64,000 nucleotides of DNA from Atherinomorus stipes (Eukaryota; Chordata; Actinopteri; Atheriniformes; Atherinidae). Made by a program: the position numbers and the translations under genes. The stretch's first letter is position 1. Each line of letters starts with the position of its first letter. Of the stretch, positions 35,226 through 48,115 are shown piece after piece. The notes beneath the pieces were generated by a model. That model made no database searches. It was not told the origin of the DNA and saw only the letters and a program-made list of their open reading frames with translations. The DNA is taken from the NCBI GenBank assembly GCA_023101725.1, contig JALJCO010009116.1, positions 558,001 to 622,000 of the forward strand, in the 5' to 3' direction.

Positions 35226-35412
35226 CGAGGGAAAACCCAAAACCAAAGGGGAAAAAACCAGAAAAGGCCCTTTAAAACCAAAATTTCCCAGGGTTTAGTG
35301 TGTTCCGATAACCCAATCCAAAAAAAGAATAAAAAGGGGAGAGGGAGAAAAGGGGAAAAGCCAAAGAAACAAGAATAAAAAATACATAAAAAAAAAAAAA
35401 AAAAAATAAGAG
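35226..35412 (+). repeat. Homopolymer-rich stretch, possibly low-quality sequence
   Basis: Runs such as GGGGAAAAAA, AAAAGGGG and a poly-A run of about 20 stand where the second half of a foldback repeat is expected. It makes a lysine-rich spurious frame. Confidence 0.7.
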
Positions 35413-35511
35413 AAATAATAGAAGATTTTTTCATTTTTCTGCCACTGACCTTTGATTTTTTATACATACTGCACCTTTAAAGCTGCTTGGTGCCATAGCA
35501 CAATCCAAGTG

Positions 35512-36098
35512 CACTGCAAAAACTCCAATTTTACCAAGTATAATTTTCTAATTTCTAGTCAAAATATCTCATCACACTCAAAATAAGACAAAATCACCTA
35601 AAGAGACATTTCAGTGAGATATGTGAACTTGGAACTAGGAACAAACAATGGAAAAGAACAAAAACAAACAAAGCAAAAACAAACAAAAACAAAAACAGAA
35701 TAAACTAGAAACAAATGCACCTTATTTCTAGAAATCTTATCAGGAAAATTTCACTTGTTCTATTGGCAGAACGTTTTTGCTCATTACGGGCAAAAAAAAA
35801 TAAAAATCTTGGCCACTCCTAAAATAAGATTTTTTATTTATATATTTATTTATTAATTCATTCATTTATTTATTTATTTATTTTGCATGTAATGATCAAA
35901 ACAATTCTGTCAATAGAACAAGTGAAATTTTCTTGATAAGATTTCTTGAAACGAAATGCTTTGCCTTAAAACAAGTTCCTTTACTGTATCTCACTGAAAT
36001 GTTTCTCTTTAGGTACTTTTTCCTTATTTTGAGTGTGATGACATATTTTGACTAGAAATTAGAAAAAAATTGTTGCTAATATTTGAGATTTTGCAGTG
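35512..36098. mobile_element. Element with long inverted ends (CACTGCAAAA...TTTTGCAGTG)
   Basis: The left arm CACTGCAAAAACTCC... and the right arm pair over roughly 150-200 bases, sharing TTTCTAATTTCTAGTCAAAA and ATCACACTCAAAATAAG. The centre is AT-rich. It is non-coding, and no certain target duplication was found. Confidence 0.82.
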
Positions 36099-37081
36099 TG
36101 GTGGTGCTTCTAGACACTGACACAAAACCACAACCAATAAACTTGAAGAGTTATGCCAGAAACCTCTTCCTATGTTCCTTTTTATAAGTTCTACAATAAA
36201 TCTTCAATCCTTAAGCGTTTATATTTCCAGTGTGCGCATCAACATAACCCATTTAGCCCGTTCATCCCTCATAAATTCAGCTGCTTCTGTCGACACTGTG
36301 CCAATATTGACAGAGTGTTTCCCTCTTCTATTTATGCATTATGATGATGAAATCCCCATTTAATTCCAATCAATAATTTAAAGGAATTTAATAAGAAAAC
36401 TGCTTGGGGTTGAAATCTAATTGTGAGAGGTCTAAAAAGAGAAACATCCTCCCCAGCGAGAGCAACAAGCAATTTGCATGCCAAAGAAGACAATAACAAA
36501 TTGGAGGGATTTTTTGTAGAGCTGAAAATTTTCCTCTCAGGTCTCATAATGGAGGGGTAATGAAAAATAACATCCAGCTGTTGTGTTGTATGCTCACATG
36601 GGAGTGAGCGCACATATGTACATGGCATTTATAATTCATAGTGATCATTAATTCATGTGGCGAGGCGTCTGGGGATTAGAGCGGGCGTGTTTGCTTTACT
36701 GATGCGAGGGTTTGATGCTTCACGTCCGGAACATGTTGTATCGTCTGATCAACAGAAAGCGGGCAGGATGAGCTGCTGCGTGACCGGAGGTTCAACCCAG
36801 GTGAGCGCTGAATGAAAGATGTCAGGCTCATACAGGCTGCAGGAAGAAACTCCCTCTGTTTTATTGCTAAAATGGAAAAGAGTTGCATCTGAGCCCGATA
36901 AGATCTCTAACCTGTTCATGTCAAATCCATTCTGTCAAACTGGGCTTGACCTTTCCGTCCTCCCCACTCTCATTAATTATGCTTTCTGTTAGCTGGAGAC
37001 TGAGCTCCATCCTAAAATAATAATGCAGTGTGCTAAATGTCATTTAGAATGACTGTTCCTGTTTCTCTGTCTCTCCCTCAG
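36099..37081. other. dcc intron c-d, 3' part
   Basis: No extra exon or bounded repeat is supported between the inverted-repeat element and exon d. Confidence 0.5.
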
Positions 37082-37177
37082 AGCCCAGCTCACACTATGT
37101 GATTTCCCTGAAGGCGTTCAATAACGCTGGGGAGGGAGTTCCCCTGTATGAGAGCGCCGTCACACGATCTCTGACAG
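37082..37177 (+). CDS. dcc: dcc internal exon d: end of FN3 domain 4
   Basis: The exon encodes [19 protein letters not shown] followed by [13 protein letters not shown], the last strands of FN3 domain 4. [16 protein letters not shown] is near-identical to the mammalian protein. It is 96 bases, phase 1 at both ends, with acceptor CTCCCTCAG ending at 37081 and donor GTAGGA from 37178. The next exon carries the variable FN4-FN5 linker, and the intron between them is about 10 kb and full of transposon relics and (AT)n arrays. Confidence 0.97.
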
Positions 37178-37306
37178 GTAGGAACACACACAAGCTGAAG
37201 GGATTCCACTTGTTTTATTGTGTTGCAGTATGGGATATGCTGTTTGTTGTAAATATAATGCATTTTTAATGAGATTGGCCGAAACATTTTAAATATGTCT
37301 TAAATA

Positions 37307-37386
37307 AGGATAGACCAATACATCAGCCAGCCGATGTTTTAGGCCAATATTTGCTATTTTTTCTGGTATCTGCTTTGGCCGATACC
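37307..37386 (+). repeat. Terminal-repeat-like segment, left partner
   Basis: AGGCCAATATTTGCTATTTT and CTGGTATCTGCTTTGGCCGA match, in reverse complement, the segment at 42889-42968. The pair could be the two ends of one hAT-like element now spread over 5.6 kb by later insertions, or two separate fragments. Confidence 0.6.
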
Positions 37387-37497
37387 TCCCCCAACATAAT
37401 TTACAGACAGCTATCTATAAAGGCAGCACTTCATATATACATATACTGTATATACACACACACATATACACATATATATATATATATATATATACTC

Positions 37498-38681
37498 TAT
37501 ATATTGCCAAAAGTATTTGCTCATCCATCCAAATTATGGGAATCAGGGGTTCTAATCACTTCCATGGCCACAAGTGTATAAAATGAAGCAGCTAGGCATG
37601 TAGACTGTTTCTACAAACATTTGTGAAAGAATGGGTCGCTCTCAGGAGCCACCTGAGCAATAAATCGAGTTGTGAAATTTCCTCACTCCTAAATATTCCA
37701 GTCAGCTGTCAGCTGTGTTTATAGAAAATGGAAGTGTTTGGGAATGATAGCAACTCAGCTACAAAGTGGACGGCCAGATAAACTGATGGAGTGGGGTCAG
37801 CGGATGCTGAAGTGCAGTGCGAAGAGGTCACCAACTTTCTGCAGTCAATCACTCCAGACCTTCAAACTTCATGTGGCCTTCAGATCAGCTCAACAACAGT
37901 GCACAGCGAGCTTTATGGAATGGGTTTCCATGGCGAGCAGCCATGAAGTATTCCCCCCCAAAAAGTGCGTGGGATGCAGTGGTGTAAAGCAGCCGCCACT
38001 GGACTCTAGAGCAGTAGAGGTTTTCTCTGGAGTGAAGAATCACGCTTCTCCATCTGGCATTCTGATGGAGGAGTCTGGATTTGGTGGTTGCCAGAAGAAC
38101 GGTACTTGTCTGATTGCATTGTGCCAAGTGTAAAGTTTGGTGGAGGGGGAATTATGGTGTGGGGTTGTTTTCAGAAGCTAAGTTTGGTCCCTTAGTTCCA
38201 GTTAAAGGAACTATGAATGCTTCAGCATACCAAGACATTCTGGACAATTCCATGCTCCCAACTTTGTGGGAACAGTTTGGAGCTGGCCCCTTCCTCCTCC
38301 AACATGACTGTGCACCAGCGCACAAAGCAGGTCCATAAAAACCTGGATGCAGAGTCTGGTGTGGAGGAACTGAACTGGCCTGCACAGAGTCCTGACCTCA
38401 AACCAATAGAACACCTTTGGGATTAGATCAGAGCGGAGACTGAGAGCCAGGCCTTCTGGTCCAACATCAGTGTGTGACCTCACAAATGCACTTCTGGAAG
38501 AATGGTCAAAATTCCCATAAACACTCCTAAACCTCGTGGACAGCCTTCCCAGAAGATGAAGCTGTTCTAGATGCAAAGGGTGGACTAACGTCAGATTGAA
38601 CCCAATGGATTAGGAATGGGATGTCATTTAAGCTCATATGTGAGTCAAGGCAGGTGAGCGAATACTTTGGGCAATATGTGT
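37498..38681 (+). mobile_element. Tc1-like transposon relic with broken transposase, copy 1
   Basis: The inverted ends are TATTGCCAAAAGTATTTGCT and AGCGAATACTTTGGGCAATA. Inside, frames read VPVKGTMNASAYQDILDNSM and FLLQHDCAPAHKAG (second catalytic aspartate), and NWPAQSPDLKPIEHLWD (third acidic residue) is followed by a stop. Several frameshifts and stops make it inactive. It is flanked by TA-rich microsatellites, fitting TA-target insertion. Confidence 0.93.
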
Positions 38682-38689
38682 ATAAATAC

Positions 38690-40950
<2,261 letters not shown>

Positions 40951-41788
40951 CTTACGCTGCGCCCAAACGCGATTTAGGCATCAAAAACACGCATGACGCC
41001 CAGAGCTGGGCTCTGGGTCAAACGCTTGTTTCCAGTGTCAAGACGCCCCTGACGCTCGATGCGTGTCAGGCGAGCCCCTCCTTTTTCTTTTTACTGTCAC
41101 CGGTCTGTCTGCACCATGGTAGATGCAGGAGAGAGAGCGGCTCGGCTTTATGTGATAAACAAAGCTAGGGAACGTCGTCAGCGGGCGTCTCTGCTCCGTG
41201 TCTGGTTCAGCAGATGATTCCAGGTGTTCTGAGTGTGATGAGTTTCACCGTTTACTCCAGGAGCTGCGCTGACGAGGGGCGCTTTCAGCCGTCTGATCCG
41301 GCCCAGTTTAACGTCCCGCTGTCCCGATGCTGGGCAGCATTATCAGCCCAGTAAATCCCATCAGGACAGCAGGTCATTAAACCACCGTTCAGACACCAGG
41401 ACCGGACACAGATCACAGTTTATCCTCCTCTGTGTTCAGATAGAGAGGAGATTCCCCTGGTTCTTCTGGGTGTTTCCTGTCCTGTCAGAAAATGTGTGTC
41501 TGTGTCATGAAATTGAGTCGCTCTGATTGGTTGACGCCCTGCGTCAAAATGCCAAAGTTCAGATTTTCCAACTCCGGTGTCTGCCGCCTGTGGCGCGCGT
41601 AACGCGCATCAAACCCCTTAATATTTCAAAACTCGACGCACGAAACGCACTAAATCACATCTGGACGGGCCGCGCCTGATGCGTGTAACCCGTCGCTGGG
41701 TTTTCAATACCTCCTGGACACGTGCAGCCATTGACTTTGCAAGTAAACCGGATGTCCAAATCGTGTTTGGTGTGTACACACCGTGAAG
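40951..41788. mobile_element. GC-rich element with weak inverted ends
   Basis: The left end has CCAAACGCGATTTAGGCATC and the right end, reversed, CCAAACACGATTTGGACATC. The interior is rich in GACGC and GCGTC words and markedly more CpG-rich than the intron around it. No target duplication was fixed and no frame has motifs. Confidence 0.55.
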
Positions 41789-41874
41789 AAAAACAGAACA
41801 GAACAAAGAACTTCAAATAAATCTGTACACAAGAAACAGTGCACTTGTATCAATATCAAATAGAAATATTAGTA

Positions 41875-41878
<4 letters not shown>

Positions 41879-41918
<40 letters not shown>

Positions 41919-41935
41919 GTATGTATATATATACA

Positions 41936-42001
<66 letters not shown>
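41879..42001 (+). repeat. (AT)n microsatellite
   Basis: Two AT arrays are split by a short GTATGT patch. They end exactly where a LINE 3' fragment starts. Confidence 0.96.
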
Positions 42002-42003
<2 letters not shown>

Positions 42004-42260
42004 AGCTGATCAAGAATGCTGGTTCTGTGCTGAGAATAACTCTGGAGCTGCTGGAGCTGATCATTCAGAAAAAAATGCTGCACAAGCTGATGAAGATGAT
42101 GTAGGATTCTTTCCATCCTCTCCACAACACGGTGAAGAATCAATAGAGTGTTTTCAGTGGGAGGCTGCGTCAAGTTCGCTGTAGGACGGAGAGATACAGG
42201 AATTCATTCCTGCCAGCAACCATCACCCTAAAGAACAAGACTGACTGACTTATTATTGTT
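42002..42260 (+). mobile_element. LINE 3' end fragment
   Basis: In broken frames it reads [20 protein letters not shown], then RCRTERYRNSFLPATITLKN with a stop soon after. The RYRxSFLPAxI motif is the common C-terminus of several fish non-LTR retrotransposon polymerases. It is strongly 5'-truncated. Confidence 0.65.
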
Positions 42261-42289
42261 ATGTTGTCATTTCATATTAATGTTATATT

Positions 42290-42830
42290 GTTAAAAACAA
42301 AAAAACAACAAAAAAAAAGAGAGAGCTTTTACAATGTTGAATTTCCCTTCTGGTATAAATAAAGTATTTTTTATTTCATTTAATTTCATATACATTAATT
42401 TTGAATTGCGGTTTAACAGAAATATTAAAAACAAACACAAAAAATAAAACAAGTGAACAAGCATGATGGGGCTCTGAAACTGATGTTTTGTTGAGCGACG
42501 CTTTGAGGCAATCACTGCAATCAGGTGTTTTCTCTACTTTTCAAAAAGACTTCTACACCTGTTGACAGGTATTTTGATCCATTGTTCATCAAAAGGAGCT
42601 CTAATGAGGCTGGGACAGTTTTGTTCATTTGTTTTTTGTAGATTATTATCTCCAACCACAATTCAAAAGCAATATTTCATTTCACTAAATCATAATTTTG
42701 TATTTATTTTTATTTATTATTATTTTCTTTAGTTCCTCGTTATTTGAATTACTCTTGTGAATTTAGCTTTTTTTTTTCTTTAATTGGAGGATATGAATAA
42801 TTTTGAGGACGACTCTATATATGAACTGCT
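42290..42830 (-). mobile_element. Non-autonomous element, family C, copy 2
   Basis: AACAAGCATGATGGGGCTCT, GCAATCACTGCAATCAGGTG and the right end ATGAATAATTTTGAGGACGA match the copy at 57434-57950. Confidence 0.78.
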
Positions 42831-42888
42831 ACCTGCATGGATGGATGTCTGTAAAGATGCATGAGACGGGGTATCAGACAACACAGCT

Positions 42889-42968
42889 GACATATTGGCC
42901 GATGCTGATACCAGCAAAAAAATGCAAATATTGGTCTAAATTATCGGCCAGTGTATGTGTCTAGCCTT
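42889..42968 (-). repeat. Terminal-repeat-like segment, right partner
   Basis: ATTGGCCGATGCTGATACCA and GCAAATATTGGTCTAAATTA are the reverse complement of the segment at 37307-37386. Confidence 0.6.
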
Positions 42969-44521
42969 AGTTGATACAAATGGTGCAGAATCTTTTACTG
43001 TAGACGTTGGCATGGTAAACAAACGTAAATATTTATATGTTTTGGACCCATCAAAATAGATAATACAGCTATTTATATGCTATAAAAAATGTGAAAGTCA
43101 ATACTTTTATGCTGCATCCCTCTAGTTGTGTGGATGTGATATTTTTTTTGAAAATTGTTTTGATGAAAAAGTTGTAGCTTTCCGCTTTAAAAGGCTTATG
43201 TCATTCTCTACAGTACAGTTCTCCTGACAATGGGACAGGCTCTTCTCAGTCAACCTACTGCAGGAATTCTCTCAATCAGTGGAAAATGTGTTTCACACCC
43301 AGTCAAAAACCGTGAAATATAATTTTGGTAATAACACCCAACACTACCAACAATGTGCCAGCAACGTTATTCAGTACCAGGAGGGGGGCATGTAACATTT
43401 TAGACCGTTGGTCTGGATTTTATGGTGCAGACGTAGAAGTTGAGCGGTGTTTTTTCCGGGGCTGTGCTGTGGAGATAATCGCACACATCTGGAGTTCTTG
43501 AAAGCCACATAGACACATCTGGAGTCCTTTACAGATTTGCAGTGTGACACAGCTCTGTAGTGTGACAGTCAGGAGTTGATAAGCTGAGACCCTCAGGGCT
43601 CAGACAGAACTAAACCCATTACCGCTCCGACAAGGTCGTCAACAGTGACACACACATCTCCCTCACACACTGTCTGTCTTGTCATGGCAGCAGCCTGCTG
43701 GAGAGCGTTTTATGAGAGCCTTAAAAACCGTCTCGTTAACAGTGAGATGCTTGTTAATATACTGCCTCGTCCTCGCCTCACCACCCCCACACTGCAGAGG
43801 CATCGCTGATCCCCAACCAGCCGCCAAGCTACCATTTAATCAACGACTGGAGGACCGCAGAGACAGGGAAAGAAGCCGTGAGATGAGGAGAGGGATAAGA
43901 GCAGTAGGAAAGGACAGCAAAAGATCCAAAAAGGGGAAAAAAGGAGAGAAACTTACGGAGTAAACACAAGCTGAAGAGACGAGACAGGAAGTTAAAAGGG
44001 AACAGACTCCAGGGAGAGATGGAGAAGTCAGAAATAAAAGGAAAGGATTGAAGGAAATAAGGAACAAACATGAGCATGCAGAGAGGTGTGGAGAGCAGAG
44101 GGGGAGGAGGCTTTTCCCGCATCCTAATCAGTATTCTGTCCCGACTGGAGCTTTATTGTGATGCTGGACAACCAGTTTAACCACAGCAGCTCCTGCTGCA
44201 GCTCGCCTCCCTCATCAATCTCCTTTTCCTCCTGTCTCGTTCTCTGTTGGCCTGCGGCTGTTCGTTTGTCTTCAGCCACGGCACATTAGATGTCACTGTT
44301 GATTCTCACCGCGGTCGCCTTCATGCTGCAGACGGGACGGAACAAGGGTGGCTAACCTATCACAGCTGGCACGTCGTTCACACCAACTAACACTGAAATG
44401 CAGGACCAGGAGGTTCACTCGGCTCAATCTGAAGCTTTCTTACACATTCCTCAATAATTAGGTATTCTGTGTTCAATAAAATGTGGATTTCATTGTGTCA
44501 GCATGGAGCATATTGATGCTG
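42969..44521. other. dcc intron d-e, no supported gene
   Basis: A purine-rich stretch at 43845-44110 gives a basic R/K/E-rich frame (43679-43963) and pyrimidine-strand counterparts. It has no domain, and its composition explains it. Confidence 0.45.
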
Positions 44522-44800
44522 CAAACTAAAAACTCCTGGGACAAATTGCTGGGTTAAAAAGGGACCAACTAATTTTGGGGTTATTTAAAGACATTTGGGT
44601 TATTGGGTTGTTGACCCAACTTCTGGATTAAAATAGTCCAACATTGTCGTCAATATTATCCAATTTATGGGTTAAAATGACCCAACTTTGTAGTCAATAT
44701 AACCCAGCTTCTGGGTTGATAATCCAATATTGTCGTCAATATATCCCAACTTCTGGGTTAAAATAACCCAACATTGTAGTCAATATAGTAGTGAAGATGG
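44522..44800. repeat. Foldback element of TGGGTT/AACCCA words, copy 3
   Basis: It begins AACTAAAAACTCCTGGGAC. A block of the form CCCAACTTCTGGGTTAAAAT followed by a TTGTAGTCAATAT-type spacer is repeated about four times. This is longer than in the other copies, so the block has been amplified here. Confidence 0.83.
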
Positions 44801-45134
44801 ATCAGAAAGCAAATGATGTAAAACGTCAGGAGCCTGAGCTGTCTGAGCAACTAAAAGAGTTAGACTCATCAAAAATACAGGATCTATAAAAAGCAAGAGC
44901 AACAACTGTGCAATCAAATCAGAAACAGAAAGACCAGACATGGTGTATATCTGGAAGGAAATTAAGAAGTGAGCATCCCAAGGCCTCTGATAAAGCACCT
45001 GAGAAAAAAAGCTGAGAAAAACATGAACGAGACAGTTATGCGATAAAGCATACGCAGTTTTCTCTTTTCTTTTATAGAGGAAATCTAATTAAACTGTTGA
45101 ATTGTTGAGTTTTTAACACGCACCAACAAGCCAT

Positions 45135-46050
45135 AACATTCAGTCCAGTACAGCTTTATTTATACCGCACCAATTCACAGAAAATGTCATCTCAAGTCAT
45201 GTTTACAGACGCAGCTAATTTCAGTCCAAATCACTGTTGCGCGCAGCATCTGTCCGCTTATCAGTAGGGCGCGGGGGGCTGGAGCCCACCCAGCTATTAT
45301 AGGCGGGGCGGGGTACACCCTGGACAGGCGCAGCTGTCGCAGGGCCAACACGAGAGACAGACAACCATTCACGCTCACATCATACCTAGGGGCAATTGAG
45401 GATAATTAACCTAACATGCATGTCTTTGGACTGTGGGGAGGAAGCCGGGTACCCGGAGAGAACCCACGCATACACAGGGAGAACAGCAACCACACAGGAA
45501 GGCCACTGTTGGAATTGTTCGAACCCCCTCCCCAGCGGGAATCGAACTAACGACCTTCTTACTGTGAGGCTGCGGTGCTAACCACCACGCCACCGTGCAG
45601 CCCCCAAATCACTGTTGTCCAATATAATCCAGAGCTGATCCATAACATGATCCACAACTAGTCAGTGTATAATAACTCCATCAGAACCAGAACCAAGACG
45701 GAAAACCTCCATCAGAACTAGAACCAGGAAGGACAGCTACAGTATCTGCCTGGAGCGGTTAGGGGTGGAGAGGACAGAAAGAGGGGTCAACCAACAGCAG
45801 AGCTCTAAGCAGGGAGACCTGCTGAGGGAGAAGAGAAACACAAAAGAATATCAGTGATGTCAGATATTTCTACATGTAAACTAAAGACAGCAGAGAGGAG
45901 CCCAGTGCATCATGGGATGTCCTCCAGCAGCCTCGGCCAGCATGGATCAGGGTCTGCTATAGGCACCAAGCCAAACCTCAATATAAGCTTTATCAAGAAG
46001 AAAAGTTTGAAGATGATCTGAAGGCTGAGGACTGTTTTTGGACAGATGAA
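45135..46050. repeat. Dispersed repeat split by a SINE
   Basis: CAGTACAGCTTTATTTATAC and GATCCATAACATGATCCACA belong to one repeat of a type common in fish. It is interrupted cleanly at 45226-45617 by a SINE whose target duplication is intact. No coding potential is seen. Confidence 0.6.
45240..45603 (-). mobile_element. tRNA-derived SINE, complete, minus strand, 14-bp target duplication
   Basis: CCAAATCACTGTTG is duplicated at 45226-45239 and 45604-45617. Read on the minus strand, the head is GCACGGTGGCGTGGTGGTTA (A-box region) with AGTTCGATTCCCGC as a pol III B-box, so the head derives from a tRNA. The body holds GGACTGTGGGGAGG-type and GGGGTACACCCTGGACAGG words (given as on the + strand). 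Partial copies of the body lie at 11200-11335 and 63160-63290. Confidence 0.9.
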
Positions 46051-47157
46051 TAATCAGGAAAATCTGTGGTCCAGTCTGGAATCAGGGACCAGTTTTTCTT
46101 CATCACTCAGACATCTTATGATGGTGAAAGACAGTGGTCCTACAAAGCTGGTTTATATGTGAGTTAATGGACAGATCCTAGTCCAGAATAACAGTCCTTG
46201 TCTTACAACAATGTGATGATTTGCAGTGAAATTCTGGCCTTTCCATTCTGACCAGTCCCACCATTAGCACTACCCTAGTGGCTGGTGCAGTAGTAGCAGT
46301 GGGCACCCAAATCTTACAAACAGCTCAAGGAACATTGTCAAGCCACTGGGCCAAATTCCCTAAATACAAGTCTGATGGAGTCTGAATCCCAATCCAAGAT
46401 CCCACTCCACAGCCCACAAGACCAAGGGTTATGGCTGATTGGTGCGATCAGCCATAACCAGTATATCCCCCCCCCCCCCCTCTATTAATTGAGTTGTACT
46501 ATTTCTTACATGTGCTCCATGTTTGTGCCTTTATGTAACCTCCGTAATATTTACAAAATAATGACTAAACATCATGAATATATTCCTGCATCCTAATGCT
46601 CATCTTCAGCTGCCCTGAAGGCATTTTCTCTTATTAAATACGCATGACTGAAGTGATCATTTCGGTTGCAGTGAACCAGAAAACATTGCTGTTAGATGGA
46701 AAGTGTGTGTGTTGTTTTGAGCTGTCTGTATCAGTGTGTTTGTGCTTCCAGTAGATCCGATGTCACAGATCTAGAATCAGCAGATTGCTTTACGTCTGCT
46801 TGTTCCAGCTCTATGTTAGACTCTGTCAGTCGTCTCAACACCGTGCTGCCTTCAGGTGCTCTCTCCATGCTAGTATTCCTGATAGCACCTGATGGTCGCA
46901 TGGGCTCTGAATGGCTGGAGCCACGGATCCACATATCAGGGTGATCAGGGGCATGTTTCAGCCTTTTGGCCAACCCATCTGTGGATCTGAGCCTCCACTG
47001 ATTTCCTTTATCTTTCAGTCTTCTTACTCTTTGTCTTTTCTCCTTTCTCTCCTGTTTTTCACTTCCTCCATTCCCTTTTTGTTGCATGTCACTTTCAAAC
47101 TTGCATGCCATCCTATCAATTCATTTTTTAAATCTCGCTGTCTGCCTGTGTGACTCG
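46051..47157. other. dcc intron d-e, 3' part
   Basis: No exon is supported. A poly-C run is at 46470-46479. Around 46260-46440 the text looks like a fragment of a dispersed transposon repeat. The final 200 bases before exon e are pyrimidine-rich (47020-47090). Confidence 0.45.
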
Positions 47158-47160
47158 GGT

Positions 47161-47206
47161 CCATCCATAAACCGCCACGATCACTCATCCATCACAATGA
47201 CCTCAT
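47161..47206 (+). promoter_or_regulatory. YCAY cluster upstream of dcc exon e (candidate NOVA-type splicing element)
   Basis: Eight YCAY tetramers occur in 46 bases: CCAT at 47161, 47165 and 47189; CCAC at 47175; TCAC at 47181 and 47192; TCAT at 47185 and 47203. About one would be expected by chance. Clusters of YCAY are the known RNA-binding signal of NOVA1/2, neuronal splicing factors reported to control the alternative 3' splice site at this linker in mouse Dcc. The cluster ends 45 bases before the distal acceptor. Function here is inferred. Confidence 0.6.
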
Positions 47207-47251
47207 TAAAAATGGCCAAACATTCTGGTTATTGTACCCGGCCTCCTTCAG

Positions 47252-47490
47252 ACCCCATAGACCCATTAGAAGATGACCTCTTCCATCTCTTTGATAAATA
47301 CCCCACTCCCATGCCAGACACCAGCACTCCCATGATTCCCCCAGTGGGGGTCCAAGCTGTCGCTCTGTCCTCGGACTCCGTCCGTGTTTCCTGGGCTGAC
47401 AACTCCATGACGAAGAACCAGAAGTCCTCTGAGGTCCGGTACTACTCCGTCAAGTGGAAATCGAGCTTCTCTACAAGTGGAAAGTACAAG
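47252..47490 (+). CDS. dcc: dcc internal exon e: FN4-FN5 linker and first part of FN3 domain 5, with two 3' splice sites
   Basis: The exon encodes the linker between FN3 domains 4 and 5 (DPIDPLEDD...YPTPMP, then DTSTPMIPPVGVQAVAL) and the first half of FN3 domain 5 (VRVSWADNSMTKNQ, RYYSVKWKS). It is 239 bases, phase 1 in and phase 0 out (...GKYK). The distal acceptor CTCCTTCAG ends at 47251 and the donor GTAAGC starts at 47491. A second acceptor, CCCATGCCAG, ends at 47317. Using it removes exactly 66 bases (22 codons) and still rebuilds an aspartate codon, giving D-TSTP. Mammalian DCC has long and short forms differing by 20 residues at the equivalent place. Linker length matters for netrin-1 binding geometry. 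Use of both sites here is inferred, not observed. Confidence 0.95.
47318..47318 (+). promoter_or_regulatory. dcc: Alternative (proximal) 3' splice site in dcc exon e
   Basis: The AG of CCCATGCCAG ends at 47317 after a C/T-rich stretch (CCTCTTCCATCTCTTTG from about 47278). Splicing here keeps the frame (phase 1, aspartate rebuilt) and removes 22 linker residues. The position corresponds to the short form of mammalian DCC. Confidence 0.7.
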
Positions 47491-47714
47491 GTAAGCACAC
47501 ATCGTTGATACAAAGTGATGGAAGTTAGAACTTTACTTGAGTCCTCTTTATTTCGTCCTGAGGTTGACATCCAGGACAAATGAGTTCTTTTTGTCCTTTT
47601 AGTTTGGCTGAGAGATGCTTTGCTGGAACAATCAGTGCCATCAATGCTTGAGTACCCTGTTAGCAAATGGGTGTTCGACAGGATCGTCAGTCAGATCTTA
47701 TCATACAAACTCCC

Positions 47715-47829
47715 GGTCCACTTTATCAGATCCACCTTCTCCACTGGGCTGGACCCCTTTTTACTTCCTGGTGTCATAGATTCAACAAAGTGTGGACACA
47801 TCCCTCAAAGATTTTGCTTCTTGACATGA
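47715..47829 (-). mobile_element. Fragment of Tc1-like relic (family of the 20-kb copy), minus strand
   Basis: GGGCTGGACCCCTTTTTACT, CATAGATTCAACAAAGTGTG and AAGATTTTGCTTCTTGACAT are diverged forms of the right half seen at 20880-20990 in reverse complement. Confidence 0.75.
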
Positions 47830-48034
47830 TAGTGTGGCAGGATGAAGGAGGGCCTGGGTGGGATTCGATCCCCAGACTCCCATCATCCCACCATCACCTT
47901 CTCAACATCTCTCCCCTTCTTTTCACAAACACGCCCTCATGCTCCGTGTAGGCTGCCATCCATCCAGAATCCATGGACCCACCCCTGCTACATGGATCCC
48001 TTCTTCCAAGCACCAGATTTTCAGCCTGCAAAGG

Positions 48035-48115
48035 GATAACCCTTTGCTGAATGGTTAGCGCGCATGTCTCTAACCGGAGAGCCTGGGGCTCAAATACCGC
48101 CTGGGCCCGCCTTCA
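48035..48115 (+). repeat. Possible tRNA-derived SINE head
   Basis: GCTGAATGGTTAGCGCGCAT resembles a tRNA D-arm/A-box region, and CTGGGGCTCAAATACCGCCT is at the place of a decayed B-box. No intact tRNA cloverleaf is seen, so it is more likely a SINE remnant than a tRNA gene. Confidence 0.45.

Larger units (their letters stand above)
34842..35476. mobile_element. TTAA MITE family D (AGGTACACTGTGTAAG ends), with nested foldback
   Basis: Inverted ends AGGTACACTGTGTAAG and, read from the right, AGGTGCAGTATGTATA are flanked by TTAA (34838-34841 and 35477-35480). Inside, the TGGGTT foldback starts at about 35064. It gives way at about 35220 to abnormal homopolymer-rich sequence up to about 35412. 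Confidence 0.8.

Noticed and set aside
43679..43963. Basic 94-codon frame (R/K/E-rich)
   Set aside because: Explained by a purine-rich strand; no domain and no promoter or splice evidence.
46696..47111. Open frames on both strands upstream of exon e
   Set aside because: They do not join dcc in frame, carry no motif and run through pyrimidine-rich intron.
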